Assembly (NCBI GenBank): GCA_003611955.1
Contig: RAZE01000006.1
Location: 62,001-126,000, forward strand
Direction: 5' to 3'
Source: a bacterium 1XD8-76
GTDB lineage: Bacteria > Bacillota > Clostridia > Lachnospirales > Lachnospiraceae
DNA: 64,000 bases
How positions within the stretch are numbered: the first letter of the stretch is position 1; each line of letters opens with the position of its first letter. Both the position numbers and the translations under genes were made by a program. The notes beneath the pieces are model-generated. The model saw nothing but the letters and a program-made list of their open reading frames with translations, made no database searches and was not told the DNA's origin. This document shows, piece after piece, positions 1-8,511 of this stretch.

Positions 1-1532
1 CTGATCCGGAAAGGCACCCTGGACCGCAATCCCGGATTTCTTGAGAAAAAGCGTTCCATCTTGTCGGGGTATCCTGCGAAGATCACGATCGTATTCTCTC
101 TGTTGTTCTCCATCTCCTGTACGATAGTGTTTATCGCCTCATCCCCGAAGCTCCCCTCCCTGTCGTCCACCAGAGAGTACGCCTCATCGATGAACAGGAT
201 CCTTCCCCGCGCCTTTTGGAATGCGGATTTCACCAGACCTGCCGTCTGTCCTATATATTTCGCCACCAGCTCAGCCCGGCCGACCTCCACGATCTCCCCG
301 TCGGAAAGCAGCCCGTACTCATGGAAGATCCCCGCCAGGATCCTGGCGACGGTGGTCTTGGCGGTGCCGGGATTTCCTGTAAACTCCATGTTCAGCACAA
401 CAGGCATCTCCCTTCCTCCCATCTTCGAAATATCCTGTTTCATCCTCGCAAACGCCGCGATCTTTTTCACCTGTTTCTTGACCTCCCCGAGACCGACCAG
501 CTCATCCAGCATGGCGGAATAGTCCGGAGCCGCCAACTCCCCTGCCGTCTGCTGCCCTTCCAGCCGGGAGAGCTTCTCCTTTACCTCTTCCACACCTTCC
601 CTTTTGAGCTTGGGGATCTTCATGAGATTTTCTTCCTTCATCCCCCGAAGTTCTCCGACGGTGTATATTCCCGCCCTTCTCAGACAGTTATAGGTTCGAA
701 CGCTCAGTTCCAGCCCATCGATCGGCATGTCATCGGCAATGTTTTCATCGAAAGACACACAGGTATATTCCTCGTCATCGCCACATAAATCGTCGATGTC
801 TTCCCCGGCGTCTCCTGTTTCCTCCTGTGTGCTCGTCAGAGCCTCCAGCAGCCTGTACATGCCGCACCTGAGGCATTCCATGGGAAGCAGACAGGCATGC
901 TCCTCCGAAAGCTCCTTTTCACCTAATTCCTCCGCCACCGTGCCGGGAAACGCAAGAGCGATCACGGCGCGCATCCTGAGAGTGATCTCCCCCGGCAGGC
1001 CAAAGAGGATCATGCCTCTCCCGTCTCCCCTGTCACGGTCCGCACCGAAAACGATCCGCACATCGCCCTTCGCTTCCCGTATCATCCCCAGCATATCTTT
1101 GACATAGTTGCACCATCCCGACAGATCCTGATACCCATCATCCCATCCGCTGTCCGCATTCTTCCTGTCCTCCACTGCAGGCGGCAGACAGCGAAGCGCA
1201 TAAACCTTTCTCTGCTCACGGTATATGTCGTCAGGCGTCTCCGCTGACTCGGCGTCCGCCTCTGCACACTCCTGGAATATCCAGTTAAAATCTTCAGCCG
1301 TCACTTTAGCGTCCCTGCTTGAAAAAACAAAATTAGTCCAGCCTTCCTCTTTATCGGGAGACAGCTGCCATCCAAGGAACTCCTCATCAGGCAGCAGTCC
1401 CGCCATCTGCAAAAATCTTTCGCATGCCTTAGACACGCAATTCCCGTTGTAATATCCACCGAAATGCTTTATGGTCAGTGTTGCAATATTGGATAAAATG
1501 TTATGACCGGATCTCACAATATAGTTTGACAT
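1..1532 (-). CDS. CbbX/SpoVK-like AAA ATPase with RNAP alpha-CTD-like domain (3' end outside window)
   Basis: The reading frame is open from an ATG at 1532 to the window edge, so about 510 residues are visible and the C-terminus is missing. Residues 1-265 match nothing I recognise. Residues about 269-327 closely resemble the C-terminal domain of RNA polymerase alpha: they read IDGLELSVRTYNCLRRAG, followed by a second helix pair ending EEVKEKL. R279, N282 and C283 match the DNA-contacting residues of alpha, but the usual GKKS segment has become KREG. A CbbX/SpoVK-type AAA domain follows, with Walker A GNPGTAKTT at 386-394, Walker B ILFIDEA at about 445-451 and the family signature FAGYPDKMERF near the edge. 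The start has AGGAGA upstream. Such ATPases remodel protein complexes; the partner here is unknown. Confidence 0.88.
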   Translation of the reverse strand, partial: MSNYIVRSGHNILSNIATLTIKHFGGYYNGNCVSKACERFLQMAGLLPDEEFLGWQLSPDKEEGWTNFVFSSRDAKVTAEDFNWIFQECAEADAESAETPDDIYREQRKVYALRCLPPAVEDRKNADSGWDDGYQDLSGWCNYVKDMLGMIREAKGDVRIVFGADRDRGDGRGMILFGLPGEITLRMRAVIALAFPGTVAEELGEKELSEEHACLLPMECLRCGMYRLLEALTSTQEETGDAGEDIDDLCGDDEEYTCVSFDENIADDMPIDGLELSVRTYNCLRRAGIYTVGELRGMKEENLMKIPKLKREGVEEVKEKLSRLEGQQTAGELAAPDYSAMLDELVGLGEVKKQVKKIAAFARMKQDISKMGGREMPVVLNMEFTGNPGTAKTTVARILAGIFHEYGLLSDGEIVEVGRAELVAKYIGQTAGLVKSAFQKARGRILFIDEAYSLVDDREGSFGDEAINTIVQEMENNRENTIVIFAGYPDKMERFFSRNPGLRSRVPFRI

Positions 1533-1813
1533 AAGCTGTGCCTCTCTTTCTCCTGAATCTGTTTGGTTGATAGTTACGATCTGCACCGGACCTCCCTGGC
1601 ACGCTCGCTGCTCTGTGCAGGTCGTCGCTGTGCTTCCCCGGAGCGCCGTGTCCGATGCATGAATTTGTCAAGGAACGTTTGTCGGCACAACAAAAAAGCC
1701 GATGTATCAATATCCTCAAAAGAGCAGACTATCCCCTCTAAAGATATCTGACTCTTTCACGTATATTGATTACACCTGCTTGCTCATCAAGCTATATAAA
1801 TACTGTAAATTAT
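1533..1813 (-). other. Long 5' leader of the AAA ATPase gene
   Basis: This stretch holds no convincing gene. If the promoter at 1814-1842 is used, the AAA transcript carries a leader of about 275 nt. The leader has a GC-rich part (about 1590-1665) rich in short inverted repeats, and a CGGC-T6 segment near 1693-1702. I see no riboswitch class I can name. One stretch, CTCCCTGGCACGCTCG at 1591-1606, resembles the repeats near 50.2 kb. Confidence 0.4.
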
Positions 1814-1842
1814 ATTCTAACAGGCCGAAACGCTTTTGTCAA
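1814..1842 (-). promoter_or_regulatory. Sigma-A-type promoter for the AAA ATPase gene
   Basis: On the minus strand, -35 TTGACA (1837-1842) and -10 TAGAAT (1814-1819) are separated by 17 bp. It is the best match upstream of the AAA gene. Confidence 0.55.
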
Positions 1843-1887
1843 GCTGATTTCTAAAAAAACATGTTTTCCGAATCTCCTCCGCACAAA

Positions 1888-1920
1888 CGACGGACAGAAC
1901 GCTTCGCGAACTGTCCGTCG
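1888..1920 (-). terminator. Hairpin terminator after the beta-helix protein gene
   Basis: A perfect 10-bp stem (CGACGGACAG, 1888-1897, with CTGTCCGTCG, 1911-1920) lies 32 bp past the stop of the 1953-5144 gene. The minus-strand tail is TTTG and the plus-strand tail is CTTTTATT, so it could work in both directions. Confidence 0.7.
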
Positions 1921-1952
1921 CTTTTATTCCCATTTCACAAATCTTACCACAT

Positions 1953-4900
1953 CTATACGCGGTCATGCGCCTTATTTGTCACCCGATAGACAAAGAATAC
2001 CACTGCGCCCTCCGCCAGCGCGATCAACAGCATTGTCACTGTCCAGCGGTCCGCGACGACGATGGATGTGCCGATATTCTCTGTCAACACAAACACTGCC
2101 GCGGAACAGATCGCAGGGATTAGGCTTGCCATCCAGAGGGAACTTGCTGTCTCCTCCGCTTCCTCTTCCCTTCTGCGTATGGACCAGACCACCGTCAGGA
2201 TCGCACCCGCCGCCGTCAACAGCATCAGGAAAAGATTCATAATTGCCCAGGATGCACTGGGAGCGGCCATCGGAACTTCTTCCTCTCCGATGTTTATCAC
2301 CATTTCCGGCTCCTCTTTCTCTTTCTCCTGCGGCGCCTCCGGCAACGGTACACTCTCGTCCTCCAGCTGTGCCGGTTCCTCCGCAGGCAGCGGTGCCGGT
2401 GAAGGTGTTGCCGCCGGCTGAACGGGAGCAGGCGCCGGTGCGGCAGGTTCCTGCACCACCGTCGGCTGTGGTACAGGTATCAGCATCGGGGATGCCCCTC
2501 CTGCGTTCAATATCTCGTCACGGTGGCTGCTTCTGCTTCCGCCGCCTCTGTTACCGCTGCCGCTTCCGCTGTCATTGTTGCTGCCGCCGCTGCTGTTATT
2601 TCCGCTGTCAGTACTGCTGTCATTGCTGTCTCCGCCGGATGTCCGGACAGCCTTCACGGTATATTTGCCATCTGACAGAACTGTCCCATATTGATCAGGC
2701 ATTACGGCAGACGTCAACTCTCTTTTATTCACTTCATCATAATATACTTTCTGTGTACTATATGTACCGCCGGTAATCCATGTCTTTTCCGGCGCATAAT
2801 CCGAAATACAATATCTGTCCTCGGAATAAGTAAAATCTCCGCCCTCTACTTTCAGTTCACCGCTTTTCGCCTTATCAGCTCCGGCAAGGTCGTCAACGCC
2901 ATTATAAATCAAAGCATTTTTCCCTTCAAATACACCGCCTCTGACTATCGCTTTACCATAGTTCACCAATCCCCAACGGTCGCAGCTAAACTTTCCTCCG
3001 TTGATCGTCACTTCACCGTAAGCTTCATTCTTCACGTCTATCTTGCCGTGATCAAAATATCCTCCGTTTATGGTCATCTCAGCTATCGGCGTATTTTCCT
3101 TCGCATCCTTTGTGCCTGACCCATTACGAACCATACTGGTGAATGAACCATTCTGTAGAATAGTAAGATCTCTGTCGTCATCATTTCCATCGCCGATGAC
3201 CATCTCTCCACGGTTTACGATCGTATACCAGGAATTATCGCCGCTGCTCTCCGTCGTCTTCCCGTTCTCTTTGCTTCGGCTATATGTGCCGCTGTTCAGC
3301 TGAACAAAGCCCCCCGCTTCATTCTGGATCGCCGCACCCTGATGGCTCACATTGTCCACTGTTCCGGGCCCATTCACCGTCAGATTTCCGGCACTTACTA
3401 CTGTAATGGTATGCTCTCCTTTTCCATCGACATTTGTCAAGGTAAAGCCGTCTAAATCGAGGATAATCTTCTTATTCACAGTAACGCATTCCGTTATATC
3501 AGCCAGCAGAGTGACCGTATCGCCGTCACCCGCCGCACCGATCGCTTCCCGTAAAGAAGGATACTTTACACCGTTTACTTCGGCAATATCCGCAGCTAAT
3601 TTTTCAACTCTATAATATGTTTGCCCATCTTCCATTACTTCCTTAAGTTGATGAGAAGAAACATCAACATATTTTCCATAATGCTCAGCACACAGTTCCG
3701 CATTCTCCTCATCACCAGAATACTTTCCGCCGGTAAGCTTCAAAGACATATTCCGTCTTTCCGGAAAATTAACCGCTGCTTTTATCTGTCTATTTTGCCC
3801 GGAGCAAATAACTTCTGTTTTCGCCAAAGATACAAAACTGCCGCTCTTTAATTCTACATATACATTTGACGCATCATTAGCATTATAAATACCTTCTCCG
3901 TACACTGCACAGGCTCCCGTAACCTCAGCATCCTCGATAACGGCATAAATGGAATTGCTTTTTCCCGTCTTATTCATCACTATTCCTGCGCCAAGGGTTC
4001 CGTTGATTTCTCCATCAGTTCCTGTAATACCGGTACTGTCTCCACTAATATTTAACGTTCCGTTTACGACCTCGATTCCGCTCCGGCCGGTGATTTCTCC
4101 TCCCATAATATGAACCGCGCTTTGCGCATTGTCCAGGGAAATCGCCGCACCCTTCGCAGTACTTTCTATCTTCGCATCCGTATAAACATTAAGTACACTA
4201 TTGGAACCACTGATGTTAATACCGTTGCCAACAGAACTTTTAGTCCTTTTCACTTCCCCATATATATCTACCTGGGAATTATCACCTGTTGTTATTCCGT
4301 TTCCGCCGGACGACTCTACTGTTCCGCCCTTTTCTATGGTAACTTTACTTTTCTTTACGTTGACTCCTCTATCATAATAAGCAGAAACCTTTCCCTTTAT
4401 GATTACATTACTTTCCTCTCCGCTGTAGGAATCATATCTGGCATTAATGCCATAATACCCATTGATAACCGCCCCTTCACCTACAGTAATCTTACCGCCA
4501 AATGAATCGATTACATAATCCCTGCTTGACAGAGATGAATACTCGCCGCCCTGAAGCGACAACTCCCCCGCAGCGTTAACTGAGAACATGGTGCAATCGC
4601 TATTACCTTCATAACTGATCCTGCCGCCATTCTCCGCTTTTACGGTCAATTTCCCTTTCACTTCAAACAGATCATTTCTGCCATCATATTCCAGGACATG
4701 CTGATTCAGGTCAAGAATAACATCCTGCTCCATATATATGGTACCCCGATGTTGTACATCTTTTTCCAGTCGAATATACCCACCATTTTCAACAGCTTCC
4801 ACCAGTTCTTTTCCATCATTCACCAGCCAGGGATCTATCTCCGTTCCACTCCCTGTCAACCCTGCCAGCGGATTCACGCTCTCAAAATTCTCGATCGCCT

Positions 4901-5144
4901 CATTCCCGCTCCTCACCTCTTCCAACGCCTTTTCTTCCACGTTCAGCTCCTCGTAAGGTTCCTCTGTCGGCGCAGCGCTTGTCTCTTCCGCAGGTGAGTT
5001 CCCGGATAAACTCTCTTCCGAAATCTCATTCTCCTCCGCAAACACGACCGCATTCGGCGACCCGAGTATCATGCAGGAAGCCACCAGCAAGGCGAGAAGC
5101 CTGGCCAATTTTTTCCTCGTCCTCATGTTCCCCCTTCTTTTCAT
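1953..5144 (-). CDS. Large secreted beta-helix repeat protein with three C-terminal membrane segments
   Basis: About 1063 residues. A basic start and hydrophobic core ending in VVFAEE form a signal peptide. Residues roughly 75-790 hold many short GG-containing turns (for example VTINGG, INGGYF, VRGGVF), the pattern of a right-handed parallel beta-helix with pectate-lyase-like coils. A Ser/Gly/Asn-rich stretch, then a Pro/Ala/Glu-rich stretch, connect to three hydrophobic segments in the last 130 residues, separated by a charged RRREEEAEE loop. I see no LPXTG motif, so anchoring is probably by these helices. The start at 5144 is preferred because AGGGAGG sits 8 nt before it; in-frame starts at 5162 and 5126 remain possible. 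The ligand or substrate is unknown; a surface adhesin is inference. Confidence 0.8.
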   Translation of the reverse strand: MKRRGNMRTRKKLARLLALLVASCMILGSPNAVVFAEENEISEESLSGNSPAEETSAAPTEEPYEELNVEEKALEEVRSGNEAIENFESVNPLAGLTGSGTEIDPWLVNDGKELVEAVENGGYIRLEKDVQHRGTIYMEQDVILDLNQHVLEYDGRNDLFEVKGKLTVKAENGGRISYEGNSDCTMFSVNAAGELSLQGGEYSSLSSRDYVIDSFGGKITVGEGAVINGYYGINARYDSYSGEESNVIIKGKVSAYYDRGVNVKKSKVTIEKGGTVESSGGNGITTGDNSQVDIYGEVKRTKSSVGNGINISGSNSVLNVYTDAKIESTAKGAAISLDNAQSAVHIMGGEITGRSGIEVVNGTLNISGDSTGITGTDGEINGTLGAGIVMNKTGKSNSIYAVIEDAEVTGACAVYGEGIYNANDASNVYVELKSGSFVSLAKTEVICSGQNRQIKAAVNFPERRNMSLKLTGGKYSGDEENAELCAEHYGKYVDVSSHQLKEVMEDGQTYYRVEKLAADIAEVNGVKYPSLREAIGAAGDGDTVTLLADITECVTVNKKIILDLDGFTLTNVDGKGEHTITVVSAGNLTVNGPGTVDNVSHQGAAIQNEAGGFVQLNSGTYSRSKENGKTTESSGDNSWYTIVNRGEMVIGDGNDDDRDLTILQNGSFTSMVRNGSGTKDAKENTPIAEMTINGGYFDHGKIDVKNEAYGEVTINGGKFSCDRWGLVNYGKAIVRGGVFEGKNALIYNGVDDLAGADKAKSGELKVEGGDFTYSEDRYCISDYAPEKTWITGGTYSTQKVYYDEVNKRELTSAVMPDQYGTVLSDGKYTVKAVRTSGGDSNDSSTDSGNNSSGGSNNDSGSGSGNRGGGSRSSHRDEILNAGGASPMLIPVPQPTVVQEPAAPAPAPVQPAATPSPAPLPAEEPAQLEDESVPLPEAPQEKEKEEPEMVINIGEEEVPMAAPSASWAIMNLFLMLLTAAGAILTVVWSIRRREEEAEETASSLWMASLIPAICSAAVFVLTENIGTSIVVADRWTVTMLLIALAEGAVVFFVYRVTNKAHDRV

Positions 5145-5194
5145 ACCATTTCCTCCCTGCAAAACTTCCGATACAAAACATTATGTATACTATA

Positions 5195-5223
5195 ATTATA
5201 TCCCTCCGGAAAAGAAGCGTCAA
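5195..5223 (-). promoter_or_regulatory. Sigma-A-type promoter for the beta-helix protein gene
   Basis: On the minus strand, TTGACG (5218-5223), a 17-bp spacer and TATAAT (5195-5200) lie about 50 bp before the start codon. This is a near-consensus vegetative promoter. Confidence 0.75.
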
Positions 5224-5242
5224 CAAAAACAGCATCCAAAAA

Positions 5243-5268
5243 GGCTGTGGCACCTCTATGCCCCAGCC
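5243..5268 (-). terminator. Terminator of the GH3-like gene
   Basis: The stem GGCTGTGGC/GCCCCAGCC (one mismatch, 8-nt loop) is followed on the minus strand by TTTTTGG. It lies 28 bp past the stop of the GH3-like gene and just upstream of the next promoter. Confidence 0.8.
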
Positions 5269-5295
5269 TTTTACTCTGTCTTCCATTTCTGTTTT

Positions 5296-6852
5296 TTACT
5301 CAGCCTCCGGCACCGCTTCCGCACCGTCCGCTTCCGCATCGCCGCCTTCCGTTCCCAGAGCACTGTCCGCCCTGTCTCTATATTTCACGCGATAGATCCG
5401 CATCAGGGACTCATCGATACGGGTCTGCAGCGCTTCATCCGCCTGCGCCGCCTGCAGAAGACCTGTGTAGGCCTCCTCAAAGTTTTCCGGCATATAGATC
5501 ATATCCGCCCCTGCTTTCAGCGCCTTCTCCGCCGCCTCCGTCGAGGTATAGTAATCGGTGACCGCCGTCTCGTTCAGCGCCCCCGTGATCACGACCCCGT
5601 CAAACCCCAAATTATTGCGAAGCAGCCCTATCGCCGCCGAGGAAAGACAACAGGGCGTATTGTCACCGGTCAGCGCCGGCGCGGATATCGTCCCAACCAT
5701 CGCAAACTCGCTGCCCGCGCCGAGTGCCGCCTGATAAGCGGGAAACTCCGCGCTCTCCATGTCGCTCTGGCTGCGCTGCGTGTCCGCCATTCCCTCCGCC
5801 GTGGATTCCGTGACAGCGCCGAGTCCCGGAAATGTTTTGACGCAGGCGCTGACACCCATTTCCGTCAGTCCCTTCACATAAGCGGCCGCCATCTCTCCCA
5901 CCTGAGCGGGATCAGAGCCGAAACTCCGATTCCCGAGAACGCTGTCCTCCGACACTTTCACATCGGCCACCGGCGCCAGATTCAGATTGAAACCGTATTC
6001 CGCAAGATAAGCCCCCATATCGCTGCCCGCCATATGCGCGCCGTCCGTACCGCTCACCGAAGCCATATCCACCACTTCCGTGACAGACAGTTTGGATGCC
6101 AGGACGGAATTTTCGCCGCCCTCCTCATTGATGGCCAAAAACAATGTCTGATCGATGAGTGCCGTATTGCTCAGGAGTTCTTTCAGCTGATTCTCATCGG
6201 TAATATTATTTTCTGTGTATACAAGACCTCCCACTTTATACTTTTCAAGCGCCTCTTTCGTGGTGTCTCCCGCCTTAGTCACTTTCTGAACACCCGTGAG
6301 CTGCTCCGGCGTCACCATAAAGAGAGCCGCCACTTTGTCTTCCAGGGGCATCTCCGCTATCCGTGCAATCACAATAGAGTCTAACGGACTGAGTGCTTCC
6401 TCTGCAGGCTCTTCCTCCTGCACCTCCATATCCACAACCGGCTCCTCCTCCTGCTCCAGCGCTGCCAGCTGCTCCTCCAGATCTTTCTCCTGTTTATTCG
6501 ACTGAAATTTCTGTATAATTTTTCTGCCGCCTAAAAAACAACCGCCCAACGCGCCGGCCACCAGCATGATAACCGCAATATAGGCAAGAATCTGATTTCG
6601 GATCCTTCGCGCTTTTCTGCGTGCCCGCCTCGCGTCCTCGTTGTTCCATCTGCCGCCATCTTCCTCCTCGTCATCTTCCTCTATCTCATCGTCGTCCTCG
6701 TCATAATCGTCGTCCTCGTCATAATCGTCGTCCTCTTCTTCGTCGTCATCCTCATCGTCATCGTCTTCATAATCGTCTTCATCGTAATCGTCGTCCATCA
6801 TCAGAAAACGTCTCTTTTTATATTCCTTTTCCGCCTTTTTATTTTTTCTCAT
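5296..6852 (-). CDS. Membrane-anchored GH3-family protein, probably catalytically inactive
   Basis: About 518 residues. An N-terminal tract of some 50 residues is almost entirely Asp/Glu, followed by basic residues and one membrane segment (about 82-104), so the GH3 domain should lie outside the cell. The fold markers of NagZ-type beta-N-acetylhexosaminidases are clear: NLNLAPVADV, NRSFGSDP and FDGVVIT. The catalytic parts are not. The nucleophile position, TDALNM in NagZ enzymes, reads TGALNE here (Gly424), and the KHFPGHGDT..DSH acid/base loop reads KTFPGLGAVTESTAEG (from residue 339). It is likely a pseudoenzyme or glycan-binding protein. The start at 6852 has GAGG 5 nt upstream; an ATG at 6870 lies only about 14 nt from a TATAAT. 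Confidence 0.85.
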   Translation of the reverse strand: MRKNKKAEKEYKKRRFLMMDDDYDEDDYEDDDDEDDDEEEDDDYDEDDDYDEDDDEIEEDDEEEDGGRWNNEDARRARRKARRIRNQILAYIAVIMLVAGALGGCFLGGRKIIQKFQSNKQEKDLEEQLAALEQEEEPVVDMEVQEEEPAEEALSPLDSIVIARIAEMPLEDKVAALFMVTPEQLTGVQKVTKAGDTTKEALEKYKVGGLVYTENNITDENQLKELLSNTALIDQTLFLAINEEGGENSVLASKLSVTEVVDMASVSGTDGAHMAGSDMGAYLAEYGFNLNLAPVADVKVSEDSVLGNRSFGSDPAQVGEMAAAYVKGLTEMGVSACVKTFPGLGAVTESTAEGMADTQRSQSDMESAEFPAYQAALGAGSEFAMVGTISAPALTGDNTPCCLSSAAIGLLRNNLGFDGVVITGALNETAVTDYYTSTEAAEKALKAGADMIYMPENFEEAYTGLLQAAQADEALQTRIDESLMRIYRVKYRDRADSALGTEGGDAEADGAEAVPEAE

Positions 6853-6942
6853 AATATCCTCATTCCACATACTTTTTTATAAATTATACCCTATCCATCA
6901 GCAAATTTCTACAGGAAAAGTCAAAAAACTGGGAGCATCAGC

Positions 6943-6980
6943 AAAGAGGGTATTAATCGCTATCGACTAATACCCTCTTT
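6943..6980 (-). terminator. Strong hairpin at the presumed 3' end of the ncRNA
   Basis: The arms AAAGAGGGTATTA (6943-6955) and TAATACCCTCTTT (6968-6980) pair perfectly over 13 bp, with three further pairs inside the loop. The U-rich tail on the minus strand is weak (the stem ends in CUCUUU, and a T6 run comes 14 nt later), so it may be a processing or stabilising stem rather than a classical terminator. Confidence 0.55.
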
Positions 6981-7596
6981 AAACTATGCTGTCCAATGGT
7001 CTTACCTCCATTTTCCATTTTTATCTATATGAAATTTTTGGTCTTCCGCTTCCTTTCCATTCTCTCTGCTTTGTACCTTTGTACTGTAACGTTCTCTTCT
7101 TTTTCTCTTTTCTTTCCTCTTTCCTTCTCTCTCCGTTACGCTTTTCAGATGTACTCGTCCGCTTCAGTTTGTTTCTGGTTCCCTATTCATTTATGGTAAA
7201 GATTTAAGTTTTAGGTGGTCCGTACCTCCTTTGCTTAGATTTCATGATTTATATGTTTATCGGTGTTCATCCCGTACCATCAATTCATTTCTGAATTACC
7301 TTCTGATCTCTCATCCGGTTTTATAGTATTCTTTTATCCTTCTATATCTCGATCTTAAACCTTGTTTATAATCGCTATATTATGATGTTGGAATGCTTTT
7401 TTAATGGCCCATTGGTCTGTCCCACCTTTATCATGTTTTATTTTTTCGAATCACTGCCTTCATCTTTTATTTTGTTTTGGATTCTGAACTTTACCTGTCC
7501 ATTGGCCCTTACCTCTCTCTTCTTATTTCTTTCTAGGTCTTACCTTACCTTCTCATTGGACTGTACCGCCTTTTCTTTTTCTCTCTGTTTGTTTAT
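6943..7596 (-). ncRNA. Candidate ~650-nt structured non-coding RNA
   Basis: No plausible gene lies between 6853 and 7803. A perfect consensus promoter on the minus strand (7603-7630) would start a transcript near 7596, and a 13-bp hairpin closes the region at 6943. The RNA strand is very purine-rich, including an uninterrupted 42-nt purine run (7092-7133) enclosed by a GTAACG/CGTTAC stem. A GGTA..CC motif, usually with CCAATG or CCATTG attached, recurs at 7552-7567, 7495-7514, 7406-7427, 7214-7227 and 6988-7007. GUCCAAUG near the 5' end can pair with CAUUGGAC near the 3' end, and a 6-bp stem near 7282-7297 has a GAAA loop. I cannot assign it to a known RNA class. Confidence 0.5.
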
Positions 7597-7602
7597 GTCT
7601 TT

Positions 7603-7630
7603 ATTATATCACCTTCTTTTTAATTGTCAA
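7603..7630 (-). promoter_or_regulatory. Perfect consensus promoter driving the candidate ncRNA
   Basis: On the minus strand, TTGACA (7625-7630), a 16-bp spacer and TATAAT (7603-7608). Both hexamers match the sigma-A consensus exactly, yet no ORF follows for more than 700 bp. Confidence 0.8.
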
Positions 7631-7803
7631 TACATTTTTTGAAAAAAAATTAAATTTTTTTATTTTTCCCGTTTCACCTATTTTATTTTTGAATTTTCAG
7701 AAAATTCAGACGATTTATCAGTCATCTTTTGTCTTGCTTTTGCCACAGGCACAATGTAAAATGGAAGCGGAATATCAACAGAAAAAAACAGGAGGACCCT
7801 ATC

Positions 7804-8439
7804 ATGAACAATTTGCAAGCCGCTTTTAACGCAGCTGTCCCGGGTATCATCATGAATCTTAAGAAGCGGAACATCGAAGCTTTCTACTATGAAAATTCAA
7901 CGGCCATGGTCGAAGATATCCTGACAAAGATCCCTGCCGGCAGCTCCGTTTCCTGGGGCGGATCTGAATCTCTCAGGGAATGCGGTCTCATGGATGCCAT
8001 CAAGGACGGTTCCTACACTCTGATCGACCGCACCACCGCAAAGACCCCGGAGGAAAAGCAGGAGATCTACGGCCGGGCAGTTATGGCGGATTTCTACCTT
8101 ATGAGCACCAACGCCATTACATACGAGGGAGAGCTGATCAACATTGACGGCGTCGGAAACCGCCTCGCCTGCCTGATGCACGGGCCGAAGGAAGTCTTTA
8201 TTATTATCGGCATGAACAAGTTTGTCGGTTCCATCGACGAAGGGATACATCGAATCGAAAATATTGCCGCCCCTGCCAATGTACAGCGCCTGAACCGGAA
8301 TACCCCCTGCCATACGCTGGGCAAATGCGCTCACTGCTTCTCGGAGGAGAGCGTCTGCAGCCACACGGTCATCACCCGCCGCAGCCCCCATCCCGGCAGG
8401 ATTAAAGTTTTTCTTGTCCCGGAATACCTGGGATACTGA
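7804..8439 (+). CDS. LUD-domain (LutC/YkgG-like) protein
   Basis: 211 residues from an ATG with AGGAGG 8 nt upstream. The whole chain fits the LUD family (older name DUF162): VSWGGSESLRECG near the N-terminus, the central YLMSTNAITYEGELINIDG, then GMNKFV and IAAPANVQRLN. It ends in a cysteine cluster, PCHTLGKCAHCFSEESVC, that the single-domain members share. LutC-type proteins work in lactate utilisation with LutA and LutB, but neither is next to this gene and there is no sign of an operon, so the substrate is open. It is transcribed away from the candidate ncRNA and ends at a strong terminator. Confidence 0.9.
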   Translation: MNNLQAAFNAAVPGIIMNLKKRNIEAFYYENSTAMVEDILTKIPAGSSVSWGGSESLRECGLMDAIKDGSYTLIDRTTAKTPEEKQEIYGRAVMADFYLMSTNAITYEGELINIDGVGNRLACLMHGPKEVFIIIGMNKFVGSIDEGIHRIENIAAPANVQRLNRNTPCHTLGKCAHCFSEESVCSHTVITRRSPHPGRIKVFLVPEYLGY

Positions 8440-8462
8440 ATATCATCCGGCGCACATCCAAA

Positions 8463-8495
8463 AGAACCACCCCGCATCAATCGCGGGGTGGTTCT
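8463..8495. terminator. Bidirectional terminator between the LUD gene and the chemoreceptor gene
   Basis: A perfect 13-bp stem (AGAACCACCCCGC, 8463-8475, with GCGGGGTGGTTCT, 8483-8495) and 7-nt loop is followed by CTTTTTATATT on the plus strand and by TTTTGG on the minus strand. It serves the two convergent genes. Confidence 0.92.
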
Positions 8496-8511
8496 CTTTT
8501 TATATTCTTCT

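Noticed and set aside
7092-7133. Homopyrimidine tract as a simple low-complexity artefact
   Set aside because: It lies inside a stem in a region with a consensus promoter and recurrent motifs, so it was kept as part of the candidate ncRNA instead.
6986-7642. Short plus-strand ORFs of 67-86 codons
   Set aside because: They are Phe/Ser/Leu-rich readings of a pyrimidine-rich strand, without ribosome sites or protein-like patterns.
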